Source: Callipepla californica brunnescens (lineage: Eukaryota; Chordata; Aves; Galliformes; Odontophoridae). From it: DNA of 64,000 bases. This document shows, piece by piece, positions 37,921 to 49,658 of the stretch; the stretch's first letter is position 1; every line of letters begins with the position of its first letter. A model generated the notes under the pieces. It was not told where the DNA came from and made no database searches. It was given only the letters and a program-made list of their open reading frames with translations. The translations under genes and the position numbers were made by a program. The DNA lies in NCBI GenBank assembly GCA_023055505.1, contig JALIRH010000007.1, positions 16,970,273 to 17,034,272 of the forward strand, in the 5' to 3' direction.

Positions 37921-39944
37921 AGATTTTTCTTTCCAATACACAGAGTGCCTTCGTGAGAGCATTTTATGCCTGGCTTACATATGTACAAAAATCTAGATGA
38001 GCAGTAATGAAAGACCAGATTCAAAACAAACATTTTTAAATTGAGCCTAGGAACTGGCAGAGATGCTGAGTTCCTAATATTAGATGGCAATGACTTCTGT
38101 AAACAAAGAGCATGAGAAGAGAAAGTCCTAACCCCACAGGACTTCAGCAACCCAGAGAACCTCCACAGCGTAAGGTGCAAGTGCGTGATGACAAAACCTA
38201 GAGCACAATGAAATGCTTTGCAGAATAGATAAAATCAAGCTGAGAAGCCTCCAGGAATCCGAATTTGTTTTCTTTTGATGTTTTAGTTTTAAATGTGTAT
38301 CTGTGCAGAGGCAACAGTGAATGCAGTAAGGCTCACTTCAAAAATGCCTCTTTTTTTCATTGACTGAATTTCAGTTGGTCCAGATGAAAAGTTGTTGAAA
38401 CAATGGAAAATTCCTCATAATAAGGAGGTTCTGACAGCTCATGGGATCAGAGAGCTCTCAGCACAGCCACCCTTCAGAACGCTGTTGAAGGCTGTGGAAG
38501 TTCCCTATTACAGAGATGACTGCATTTTTTTCTTGGACCTTTTGCAGTCAGAATGTGGAAATACCAACAAACCTTTATATCACAGATGATCCGCCAAAAA
38601 GCAATAACTGGACCACTGAGTTCACTGTGGTCCACTTAAAACACTCTATTCGTCACAGATTATATTAAGTTTAACTGTGAGAATAAAAGAAGCACTGGCT
38701 TCATGGCTAACAATACAATGCAAGCCTGATCTCTTGGTCAGGGAGAGTAGACAGTGGCCAGCTTGTACTCTCATTCACAGTATTCTGTTTCAGAATTGAG
38801 ATGCCTGTGCCAGCAGACCACTGAAACAATTTTGCTGTTTTGATAGCAGGAACATTAACCACAATTTTTGTATGCAGCATTTCTCCCCCCTTGGAAATAA
38901 TATTGAGAATGCAGCAATGATTACAGTTACTTGGAATAATCCTAGATATTTGTGTAAAGTCAAAAGAAAAAAAAAAGCTTTTATGTTCCTCAGACCAATT
39001 TTTTTTCTTTAGTCTTGGTTTTCAACTGGAACTCCTTTGCTAGTTAGTATTCATTTTATGAGCCATTATATGAGCCTAGCCCTTGAACCAACGATTTCAT
39101 TCATCTCCTTTTCATGCAGGGTCTTACCTTTGCATGTCCCTATCTCTGTAGAGTATAATGCAGTTCACTCTAATTTATTCAACCCAAAACGCTGCTCCTA
39201 TTTGGCATGGAGCAAGATGTTACAGAACCTGAAAGCCAAACATGTGATTTACAAGCCAAATTAATATGCCGGGAGGGGTTGATTAAGATCATTTAAGACT
39301 ATTTTAGGTAGCCTCTAATCTGCAGCTGAATGTGGAAACAAGCTGAGCTAGGAAGGAGTTAAATTATCAAGCTAAAATATTATTTAAATATAATGAATTA
39401 AAAGCTCCAGCCTAGCTGCAAAGCATAAAAAAGGGCACAAGCTTGGCAATGTTCCTAAGGCAGTAAAAGCAATGTTCATAGAGAAGGAAATCTTTGTCTG
39501 AATGCAAAAAAGGAAACTCAAATTGGCAAAATGGAGCAAGGAAAATGTATCTGGGTGATAGCAAACTCAGAGAATACAAATTTCCCACAACTCAAGGAGA
39601 ATCTCCACAGACACTTCAGTATGGTCACTGTCAAAGCTCTCATAGTATAGTCAAGGTGAAACCCTAGAAACTTTGTAGTCTGTTTTTAAAAGTTCATTTA
39701 ATTTTTAATTCTTTCTATCACATCTCACTCTCTGCTGCTTCCCACTCTGAAGGAGAAAGGTCACTCACTTCTCCCTCATTTTTCTATGTTCTAAGAAATA
39801 CTGCCTTGCACTGAAATACACTTCCATGGATGCCGATGGGGATTCTCCTGAGTATTTCAGTAAAACAGGTACACGGACACCAGTTTCCTTGGAAAATCTG
39901 CAGCAAGTGGAAAGGAACCTTTTTCTCTTTCCTCTTCAGTGGAA
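37921..39944. other. Intergenic stretch: no gene seen
   Basis: CpG-poor, AT-rich DNA. No exon, RNA gene or sizeable repeat was recognised. Short A/T homopolymers occur near 38968 and 39000. Confidence 0.5.
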
Positions 39945-40934
39945 CATATTCTATCTATACATCCAGGAGGAGGCTGGTCCATCTTGGGACCTCTGCTCTT
40001 CTACCTTTTCACCAATGACCTGGACAGTGGTATTGAGTGCACCCTCAAAAAGTCCACTGAGAACACTAGGCTCAGTGGTACAGTTGATACAATAGAAGGA
40101 AAATAGAAAAAATAGAGGGACCATCCAAAGGGACTGAGTAGTGTGAAAGTAGGCCCATGAGAACCTAAGGAGGATCAAATTCAACGCTGTCAAGTGCAAG
40201 GTGCTGTACTTGGGTAGGAGCAATCCAAGATACATGTAAGACTAGGAGAACTCATTGAGAGCAGCCCTGAAGAGGAGAACTTGTGGGTTCTGGTGGACAA
40301 AAAGCTTGACGCAAGCCAACAGTGTGTGGTCACAGCCCAGAAGGATAACTATATCCTGAGCTGCATCAAAAGAGACATGGTCAACAGAGTGAGGGAGGTC
40401 ACTGTCCTCCTCTACTTTGCCCTTGTGAGGACCCATCTGGAGTACAGCGTCCAAGCCTGGGGACCCCAGCACAGGAAGGATGGAGAGCAGTTGGAGTAGG
40501 TCCAGAAAAGGGCCATGAAGATGATCGAAGGGCTGGAGCATCTCTCCTACAAAGACAGGATGAAGCTGGGCTTGTTCTGTCTGGAGGAGTGAAGGCTCTG
40601 GGGAGACTTCATTGCAGCCTGGGGAGACTGTAAACAGTAAGAAGTCTGACTTTTTCCACAGTCTGATAGTGATAGGACAAGGGGGAATGACTTCAAACTA
40701 AAACAGGAGATTTAAATAAGATATTAGAAGAAAATTCTTTACTCAGAGGTTAGTGCAGCACTGGTTGCCCAGAGAAGTTGTGTATGCCCTATTTATGGAG
40801 GCATTCAAGGCCAGCTTAGATGGACTTTGGGCAGCCTGATCTAGTGGGTGGCAACTCTGCCCATGGCAGGGGGTTGGAACTAGGTGACCTTTAAGATGCT
40901 TTGCAACTCAAGTCATTCTGTGATTCTGTGATTA
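39945..40934 (+). mobile_element. CR1 LINE fragment, longest copy, with dead RT
   Basis: About 1 kb of + orientation CR1: the ORF2 segment from the reverse transcriptase palm to the C-terminus, then the 3' UTR and a tail of two ATTCTGTG units. The palm block reads LFTNDLDSGIECTL, but the residues where CR1 has FADD read STEN (40053-40064), destroying the catalytic aspartates. Further on it reads '[15 protein letters not shown]' before an in-frame stop. It is a dead copy that gives no functional protein. Confidence 0.95.
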
Positions 40935-41088
40935 GCTAGAAATGTGAGATTACACTGAGGTGGTATGAGTTCCAAAAAGGATGGTCCCACCTCCTTCTCA
41001 CAATGACCATAATACCATATGGGTATGGGTTGATCTGGTGGCATGATTACCCTTTTTCTCTTTTTGATGGGTTAGTTTTCTGTGGAAT

Positions 41089-41340
41089 TAGAATCATAGA
41101 ATCATAGGGGTTGGAAGGGGCCTCAAGAGATCATCAAGTCCCACCCCCCTGCCAAAGCAGGTTCCCTACACCAGGTCGCACAGGTAGGCGTCCAGGCAGG
41201 TCTTGAATATCTCCAGAGAAGAAGATTCCACAACCCCCCTAGGCAGCCTGTGCCAGTACCCCCTCACCGTAAAGAAGTTCTTGCGCACATTCATGCAGAA
41301 ACTCCTGTGCTGCAGTTTCTATCCGTTTCCCCTTGTCCTG
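41089..41340 (-). mobile_element. CR1 LINE fragment, tail-to-tail with the previous one
   Basis: A minus-orientation CR1 of the same group as that at 24677: tail 'aatcatagaatcataggg', then 'caggtaggcgtccaggcagg' and 'tctccagagaagaagattcc'. It is cut off at 'tttccccttgtcctg'. Its 3' end faces the 3' end of the CR1 at 39945-40934, about 155 bp away. Confidence 0.93.
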
Positions 41341-41916
41341 AATTGGGTTCAACTTGTTGTCAAACAACATCTGAATCCTCCATCAGGAAGAAGTGTGTGA
41401 AAACATGGCTGAGTGCAGTGGGCCCATTCCATCCAGCTGCATCAGATGAGGTATAATGTGAAAACACCTCATGAGAAAAATATGATTAGAAGCCTCAGCT
41501 CTAGGCCTAGAAGGACTCCAGTGAGTTTTTATGAGATGCAATTAATTAGATTGTTGAGCATCCCTTTTCCTAAATTGTAAGCCTGCCATTGAAAATCAAG
41601 TTGGGAAAATTAATTCTTTTTCTTGGAGGCTCGTGTTGCTTCAGAATATGTTCTTCCTCCCACCCTCACCTTGCCTTATGGTGAGAAAGTCTCAACTGAA
41701 GACAGTGGAGGAGGTTGTGTGCTGTCCTGGAGCCATAAGGCCCTCTAAAGCCACTAGACTGAGTAGGCTGGATGGGGAGCCCTGCCAGCCAGTATGGTGG
41801 CTGACAGGTCAATCCACTCCACAGACCCTGTGGAATGGTTTTTCAGTGGTTTCATTCTGCCTTCCAAGGACTTGCCACCCAGTTCACAGCACGGCTGGCA
41901 CAGAATTGCAGAATGA

Positions 41917-41948
41917 CAAAGATACCTCCAAAGAAGGTATCTTTGGAG
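41917..41948. repeat. Two overlapping short inverted repeats
   Basis: CAAAGATACC (41917-41926) pairs with GGTATCTTTG (41936-41945), giving a 10-bp stem and 9-nt loop. The overlapping CTCCAAAG (41926-41933) pairs with CTTTGGAG (41941-41948). The two hairpins share bases and cannot form together. Confidence 0.8.
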
Positions 41949-43679
41949 ATCAGGAGTCCAACATCTGCTCAAGCTCAATAAATGAGCTACAGCAAAACTA
42001 ATCACTTCCTGTAGCTCTCCCCTCTCTGAGAAGAGAATGAAAGCTTCATCCCAACTGGGAGAAAAGGGACATTCCTCCTTCACTGTGAATACAATAAAAA
42101 TGTGTCATGGTACTTCTGAGGAAACTCCATTTACAATGACTGTCTCTGTTGAACTGCCTGTAAGGAAAAACCCCAAAATAACCCAGTGAACATGCAGTTC
42201 AATTCATCATTGTTGTTTGTGACCAATGCCAAACACATCCGAGAAAAGGCCATTACTTACATAAATTCCTGCAATCATATGAACAAGGAGAAATGTCTTC
42301 CTGGCCTGGTCTTTGGCCAGTGATACATTAATAGCCTTTGTAATTTTCTTTTAGGTAGTGTAACCACAGAGGCTCTCTACAATGAAATAACTAGGACTTT
42401 GGAGATTCCCTAAACAAGTTCCCATGAGAGAAGGGTTTGTAGTTAAGTTTTCGGAACTCTGGTAAATTGCTCAGGCAGGAATTTAATGCCATTATTCAGT
42501 GCAGTGACAGAAAGAAAGAAATCACCAGATAATATGGGAAGTTGATTCCTCCAGTTGGTAAATGTGATATTACATGACCTGCTGATATTTCTTTCTGTCT
42601 TTCTGTTTTCAAAGAAAAGTGGATGAATAGTACCGATCTACTGAGCTGATATTGACAGAGGAAACCATTTGGAAATTATCTGTTCATATACGCTTATTAC
42701 AAGAGAGGGATGGAAATTTAACTGTGTTCAGCACTTTCATAGAAAGTTTTTCCTTTTGAATCTAACTTTAGTTTTACAGGACTGGGTTCTGTGAAAATAA
42801 GGAGTACACTTGTGCTGCTGCATGGGAAATGTCTTGTTTTTAATGAGTTGCCAATTTAATGACCTGTGGGATTTCAAAGTTCCTTTTTGGTTTTAAAGGA
42901 AATGATTAATATATATTTTGTCTTTAATTATGGTGCTATAATTGTGTGAAAGGGATTCCATTCATTCTTTTCTTCGTTTAAATGCTTTACATTTATGATT
43001 GTTAGACAATATATTCTTATAAAAGGTCTGTCTCTAAAAGAGATGTATGATATTATTCACTTTGAAAATGATGAGAGTAATGGTGTTACTCCGTTTTGGG
43101 GCAGAAGATTTTGATTCTAACTTTAAAAAGTATGTACACACTGTTTAAGAGATTGCTTGATTAAAATAATGTGAATTTATATGGAAATAAATGCCCTGGC
43201 TTCAAGTATCTGTTGATGTAATACCATCTCTTATTTTTTACAATAACAACAAAAAATTATAAAACAGGAACTTTCATGTGGATATTTTTGTTGATATTTA
43301 ATAGGCTACTGTAGCCTACATGCACATGCCCTTGGTTATATTTGGATAAGTGGCATTTATAATATACTTTAGAAAGCAAATATTAATCCTGTTGCTCCGC
43401 CTGCATAATCTAAGGATTTTCTAGTTCTGAAAATGATTACTGACTTCTTTCTCCTGTTTTTGCACCCAGTAACCAGGAGATAATGTTTCTGATTTATTTA
43501 ACATTTTCTATATTTACCACACACAAAACTCATCTCTGTGACTCAGCCATTTTGATCCCTTGGTTATCAGCCAGACATTTGTCAATGATCCGTGAATCTC
43601 TGGAAATAAATTCTTTGCTTTGGCTATCCCTTTATACCTAAGGAGAGCTTGATTTTTCAAAAACTTGATTTAGTAAAGC

Positions 43680-43758
43680 TTTTTTTTTTTTTTAAGTGCA
43701 TGAAAAGAGAAAAACAGAAAACAAACAAACAAACAAACAAACAACAACAGCAACAACA
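43680..43758. repeat. Poly-T, (AAAC)n and (CAA)n simple repeats
   Basis: A T14 run at 43680-43693 is followed by about seven AAAC/CAAA units (43718-43745) grading into CAA/CAG-type triplets to 43758. This is a likely polymorphic microsatellite. Confidence 0.9.
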
Positions 43759-45399
43759 TAGAGATGTGGAGCACCTTTCTCCCAGAACTTGCTGAGCTTT
43801 TCTGTAGCCAGTACCACACCAACCACTTTCCAGGTGCTCATCACCAGTAACCTCTAACTCGCTTTCACAGATGGTTTGGCCTTTGGATCAATGTCCACAT
43901 CACAACACGGGTCACAAGAACAGCACTATCTTTGCTTCTGAGACGGGAAATCTTTCTTTCACATATCTCCTGGATCTTTGTTTCTTTAGGGTTTTGAATA
44001 GAAAAAGATGTGAAACTTGTATTCACTAATGCAATTCACAGCTTCTCATTGGCTCTTCTCCTTCCTGACAGAGAAAACTGGCTCTTGCCACAGCAGCAAC
44101 ATTGCTGTGAAAGGAACACAGTAAAGGAAAGGACCATCTCCATCATCAAATCCCAGCTGTCTGCTATCTGTCTCAGGACCATGTCATATAATCCAATTAT
44201 AAATGCATCAGCATCCATCTTACAACTACTTTGGAATTGCTGCTATTCCACACCCACTAGAAAGCTCTTATTTCTTGGAGATATTCTTCTATTGTCTAAT
44301 AGGAATACCTAGTATTAATCCTTCAGTGTATAGATTGAATTTTGCATTTAATTCCATGCCACTTCCTCAGTTCTCACTTATCCAGTTAACTATAGGCATT
44401 TTGCCTTTACAGAACTGCATCAGGAAAGATGTAATTTAGTAAGCTGATTTGCTACACAAGAACAGCATTGCAGTCCTGTTAATAAAGAGAAACTACTCTT
44501 CTTCCTTAGGAAAGTTACAGTGACCTTTCCTGTTCTTCAGACAGGAAACTATGCCTGCTGTTTCTGCTAAATTAGAGTGCCCAAGTCTTTTGCTAGAAGG
44601 GAAGAGCAAAGTACAATTGCAATAACGTGTTACCACAGGGTTATGAAAAGAAGCGTTGAGGTCATTTTCAGAAAGGTAATTGTGCAGCCAAGAAGGAGTC
44701 TACTACACTAACCAGCATAGTTATGACCTATCAACTCAAGTACCTGTGTGGTTAGAGATATCTGGAAAAATAGATAAAAACATAAGTAAGGCTGATTTTC
44801 TGAAGCTTTTCCTCAGCCATGCTTTGAGAAACTCTGCCTCTGGCTTAACTGTCCTCTATATTAAAAGACAAGCGATTCAGTAAAAAAAGAAATGATAATT
44901 TAATTTCTCTTTCAGTAGGCCCATAGCTTTCATAATAATTTCATTGTGCCCACAGGTAAACTTAGTAAAGGGAACCAGTACAGTGAGACACTGCTGTGAA
45001 GGGCCATGCCAGTACAGCTTCCTCTGCCCTCATCCAGCTGCTCAGCTTTGCACCGGTAGGAAATAACGCTAGCACAGACCTACTTTAGTGGCAAAAAGTC
45101 ATTACAGAAAGCATTAATAGCATCAGCCTCAAGACCAATCTTTGAGGAACTCTGCTTTCATGCTAGTTCTCTTTTCTCTTTAGACAGTTTCTCACCTTGC
45201 CTGCAGCTCTAACACTAATTTTCAGGTTCACCACGTTTAATAATTTTCCATCTGGCACTACACTGAGTCCTTTACAGAACCTGATGACTCTATTGCATTT
45301 TATCAGTGACCTTATACAAAAGAAAGAAACCACATTTGTCCAGCACGAATGACTGCCACCAAACGCATTTTGCATTTATCCTCTTTTACAAACTTTCCG

Positions 45400-45466
45400 G
45401 AATCGCAGAATGGCTGAGGTGGGAAGGGACCTCTGGAGGTTGTCTGGTTCAAGTGCCCTTCAGCTT
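45400..45466 (-). mobile_element. CR1 LINE remnant, 3' tip
   Basis: About 65 bp resembling the 3' tip of CR1 in minus orientation ('gaatcgcagaatggctgagg', 'gggaagggacctctggagg'). It is short and diverged. Confidence 0.75.
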
Positions 45467-45509
45467 TAGCAGCTAATTGCCCATTTAGCCTCTTTAATCC
45501 TTTTTTCCT

Positions 45510-45563
45510 TTTTAAAATCTATTTTTTAATTTTAAAATATAAATTTTAAAATAGATTTTAAAA
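45510..45563. repeat. AT-rich perfect inverted repeat
   Basis: TTTTAAAATCTATTTT (45510-45525) and its exact reverse complement (45548-45563) are separated by 22 nt of AT-rich sequence. It could form a hairpin or cruciform. It lies about 45 bp after the CR1 remnant, and no terminal duplication marks it as a transposon. Confidence 0.8.
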
Positions 45564-46207
45564 TCCTGTGAATCCAGACTAACAGACTATCCAGAATTCT
45601 TTTCCTAAATATAGAACCATTTATTGATATAATTGAGACCTTGCAAGCTGTGGAATCAATGTTATCTGTTTTCTTCATGCACACAGCACTTTCTGCCTAC
45701 CCTCAGCAGACTGTGAAAGCACTGCTGATAGAAGAGCAGTAATTAAAAAGTCAATAAATTCCTCTGTCAGGCATTTCAAGTAGATTAATAAGAAATGAAT
45801 AAATTCTGTATTACTCAAAGTAGAGTTGGATAACTTCACTTAGCTGCATGTACTCTTAGAATATATTACCAATCACTACTGCACCAGTGCTGCAGTTTCC
45901 TGAAGGCCCCTGGGGAGCAAGGCCGTAATTTCTGCAGTCTGCAGCGTTGATTCCCAGCTAAGTTTCTGACTTCTCTTTTCCAACAGATAACTCAATTATT
46001 ATGTCTGACAGGAAGAGTTAGCCTGGTGTCATAAAGAGAAAAGCTGTGGCGTATCATGTCCTATTTTACAGTCCACAGTACGCTGAAGATTATCCTGTCA
46101 CTGCAGCCACCCCTGAGAGAACAACACTGCTCTATCTTTTCTTCCTTCTTCTTACACACTGCCTCTTTCAGAATGTCTTCTCAGACAGTATACCACTGGT
46201 CCAGGGG

Positions 46208-46323
46208 TGTTCACACATGGTACATGACTCTGATTCTCCTTTTCTGTCTGCATTATTAATTGCTCTGTTCACACGTGGTTCATCACTCTGATTCTCCCTT
46301 TCTGGCTGCATTATTAATTGTTC
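46208..46323. repeat. 58-bp tandem duplication
   Basis: Two adjacent 58-bp units (46208-46265 and 46266-46323), each beginning TGTTCACAC and containing 'cattattaattg'. They differ at six positions, so the duplication is fairly recent or under weak decay. Confidence 0.88.
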
Positions 46324-49300
46324 TGTTTTGGATGGGGGAGAATTTCAAGCCTGGACTTTCATATGTTGACAAAATGGGGATAGTCAAGAAAAAGCAACTA
46401 ATATGAGAAGGGATTTAGAAAATGTGGTCTAGAAATAAAAGACTGAAGAACTTATATTTGTTTACTCCACAGTGAGGAAGACTGAAGAGACTTCAGGGCA
46501 GATGTCTGGTAACAGCCCTCATAAAAGATGTAAAAGACTAACTAGGTATGTTTGAGATTTTCTTAATGCACTGTGTCTGACAAGAGATGCTCTTCCAAGA
46601 TCTGACAGTTTTGCACTTCTGTGCTTTTGTCTGAAGACAGAAAATCATTACCATTGCCATCTGACAGACATTTTGGGCCTGGAGAATTCACTATTAGAGC
46701 CTTTGAGCACTAAAATGGTTATTTTCATGTATATATCTGAATCATTCTGTTTTTCTTTTCTTCAGTACTTCCCAGCGGGATACAGAGCTAAAGGTGGTCT
46801 ATAGCAAAAACAGGAGCAACCATCCTCCCTGTTACATCTATTCAGTCACAAATTATACATGAGCATACACAGAATTATGACTTTGCCTGCATGTACCTTC
46901 CCCGGATCTTTTGACTGTTGTAGGTTTCCAAGGGACGAAGATGAACAGAGATTACATTTGCTGATGTTAGGTGCATTATTAAAATATTACATATATTATC
47001 CTTTTTCTTTGCAGTTATAGTGTCAGACAAGGACATCACCTTCCCTCTACTGGGAGAGAGAGAAGACAGAGTGAAGTTCAGCCAACTACTTCCACTTCTG
47101 CTCTTGCACTAGGGTCCCATCATTAGGTGAACTGTTTGAGAAATGCACCGAGTGTTCTGGAACTGGAAACTGTGATGAAAGCATTGTGGGAGGCAGTGAG
47201 AAGCCTAACTAACTGCTGTGTCTGCCTTCCTTCTGCATGGTTTATTGCTTCCTAAAACAGATTGTTGTACCTCTTGCCTTCTACAGTGCACCATCATTAA
47301 AGCAAAAGACAATCCTGCTCTGAAAAGCTGAATAGAGAAAGGTAGCTTTGTTCTGCAGGAGACAGTGATATTTCAGAATGTGGTTTCTTTCTGTCTGGAA
47401 TAAACCTCTCTTTAGAAGAAGGGCATGACTTTTCAACTCCTAAGATCTGCATGAGGGGGACAGCCCTAGAATCATGAGCCACAAGAGCCCCCACCCAGCA
47501 GACTGCCCCTTAGATGAGGACACAGAGAGCCCCAGCCATTAGGGAAGAATGCGTTTGGATAACCCAAGAGCCACAGCTTGCAGCACTTCCCAGATCTCTG
47601 CCAAGGAACCAGGTCAGCAAACTGTTAGGAAGCTTGGTAGAGTTCTCATTAAAACACTAAGTTTTGATGGCTCAGCAAACACTCAATTAAAAACATGTCA
47701 GAATTTTTCCAACCAGCTCTACTTGTAATCTAAACAAGTAAAGTGTATGGGGAGGAAATGATGTCCTTACTTTACAGCAGAGGGTCTGAAGCACAAAGAT
47801 ATGCCAGGTGCTACAGAAAGTCCACATTAGGGAGACAGCTTGGATTCCATGCTGTCCCTTAACCACAAGGGTATCCTTCCTCTAAAATTAATTAATTTGC
47901 CATTACAATGAGCATGTGATATGCTTTCATTTTATAAATGGAAACAAAACTAACTTGCACAACAGCAAAGAGGAAGCCAGGACCATGTTTCTAAAGCTGC
48001 TAAGCTTTCGTAGCAAGCCTACCTCTTTCTCTCATGGACAACATAAGCAGACAAGATATGCTCAGTCATGGTGGATGCCCTTACATAATCATGCTAATTG
48101 CAGCAGTGGTATATATTCCTACAACAGAACTATTCTGTGCTGTGGTTATAGTAAAGCTGTATTGTCCATTCAGAAAATGCTGTTTTGTTATGAAAAAAGC
48201 CCTTGTATGTAGTTGTGGCTGGTACACAACTAAAACTTCAGCTAGAAGGAGGTAATCATTGTTTCCCTAAAATCTCATACATACAAACCATCTGGCTTTT
48301 CTGGCCCCGCTAAGCACCAGTAGCTATATCTCTATCATGACACAGCACATAAGCTCTTTTCCCAAATTGCTTATGATCCCAAGTCTTTTAGACACCTGTA
48401 AGCAAAGATTAACTTTGTCCTTCAGCAGGGTTTCCACTCTGAGCACAAGCCTATCTGCAGGCAACCACTGTAACATCACCTGATATTATAGTCAGTACAT
48501 GTTTTATTAACTTTCTTTGATTTCAGGTGTTAGGACTTTCCTTGCTGTTTTATCTTTAATTGTCTAAAACTTTGGGTTGAAGTTTCTTAAAGTGAGTTCT
48601 TTTAGGGAACACACGAAAAAAATGTTACTCTGCTGGTGTTAGAATCCTGCTAACCTTTCTCTTTTCTACCACTTTTGTTCTTTAAACAGGAATTAGAAAA
48701 GTGGTAAGTTAGTGAGAAGCACTTGTGCAATGGATGCATCTGCTGCTGCTGCTGTTGTGAAAATATGCTCAAATTTGGCTCCACTGGAGGTAAGCAAACA
48801 GGCTGTGCCACGATACTTTATTTCTGCTGCTCTCTCAGTGTTCTCCATGCCCACTTGAGTGCCACTGAGGAACAGGCCACCCAAGTTAGGTTCAGAGTGG
48901 GAGCCTGACCAAAGGAATGGGAAAAGGCGTAACCAGAACTGTTGGTTGAGGATGAAACTGTATTGCAAATTGTTAGGGAAAGGCTGGGCTGTAACCAAGG
49001 AGGCAGGAAGTAAAAATTAGAAACGCTTGAACAAGACTTTGGCATAGAGAGGAAGGGATAACAGGATTAGGAGCTCTCAAGGGAAATTAAGAGCTAACTA
49101 GGATTCACTAGGAGAATGACATTGTGTAAGAAATGTGACTGGGATGCGCAGGAGTCATGGGAGTAGAAGTAGCTAGGTTTGCCTGGGAAGGAGACTGGAA
49201 AGCAGCACGTGGAAACAGAGCAGCACTGAGAACAAACAACGCAGTTTGGAAGTGAGACTGAGAGTCTCAAGGGTGAAGGCTGGAAACATGGTAAGGATTC

Positions 49301-49611
49301 CATCTCTATGAAAGGAGAAAATCTGGAGACTGATGAAAGGTGCTATGGATCCAGATGATGTGAAAAAGATTATGTTTATGAAACACTCCTTTGGGATCTC
49401 TCTTGAGAGTCTGAAGAATCACAGTTTATCAGGGTCATCAAATATGTTTTAGAATCGTTGGCAAAGTCGGTTTCTCCTCCTTTACTATTTTGGTTTAATT
49501 ATGGATAAATCCTATGATAGTGAACAAAATGTCTCACATGAATTTTCAGTGTATATTTTTTTCTAGAAGAAGAATCACTTGCAAAAACTGAAACCTTAGA
49601 AATAAGCAAAT

Positions 49612-49658
49612 GCTAAAGCTAAAATTTAAAATAGCTAAAATTTAAAATAGCTAAAGCT
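49612..49658. repeat. 16-bp tandem repeat framed by GCTAAAGCT
   Basis: Two perfect copies of AGCTAAAATTTAAAAT (49617-49632 and 49633-49648), framed on both sides by GCTAAAGCT (49612-49620 and 49650-49658). Confidence 0.85.
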
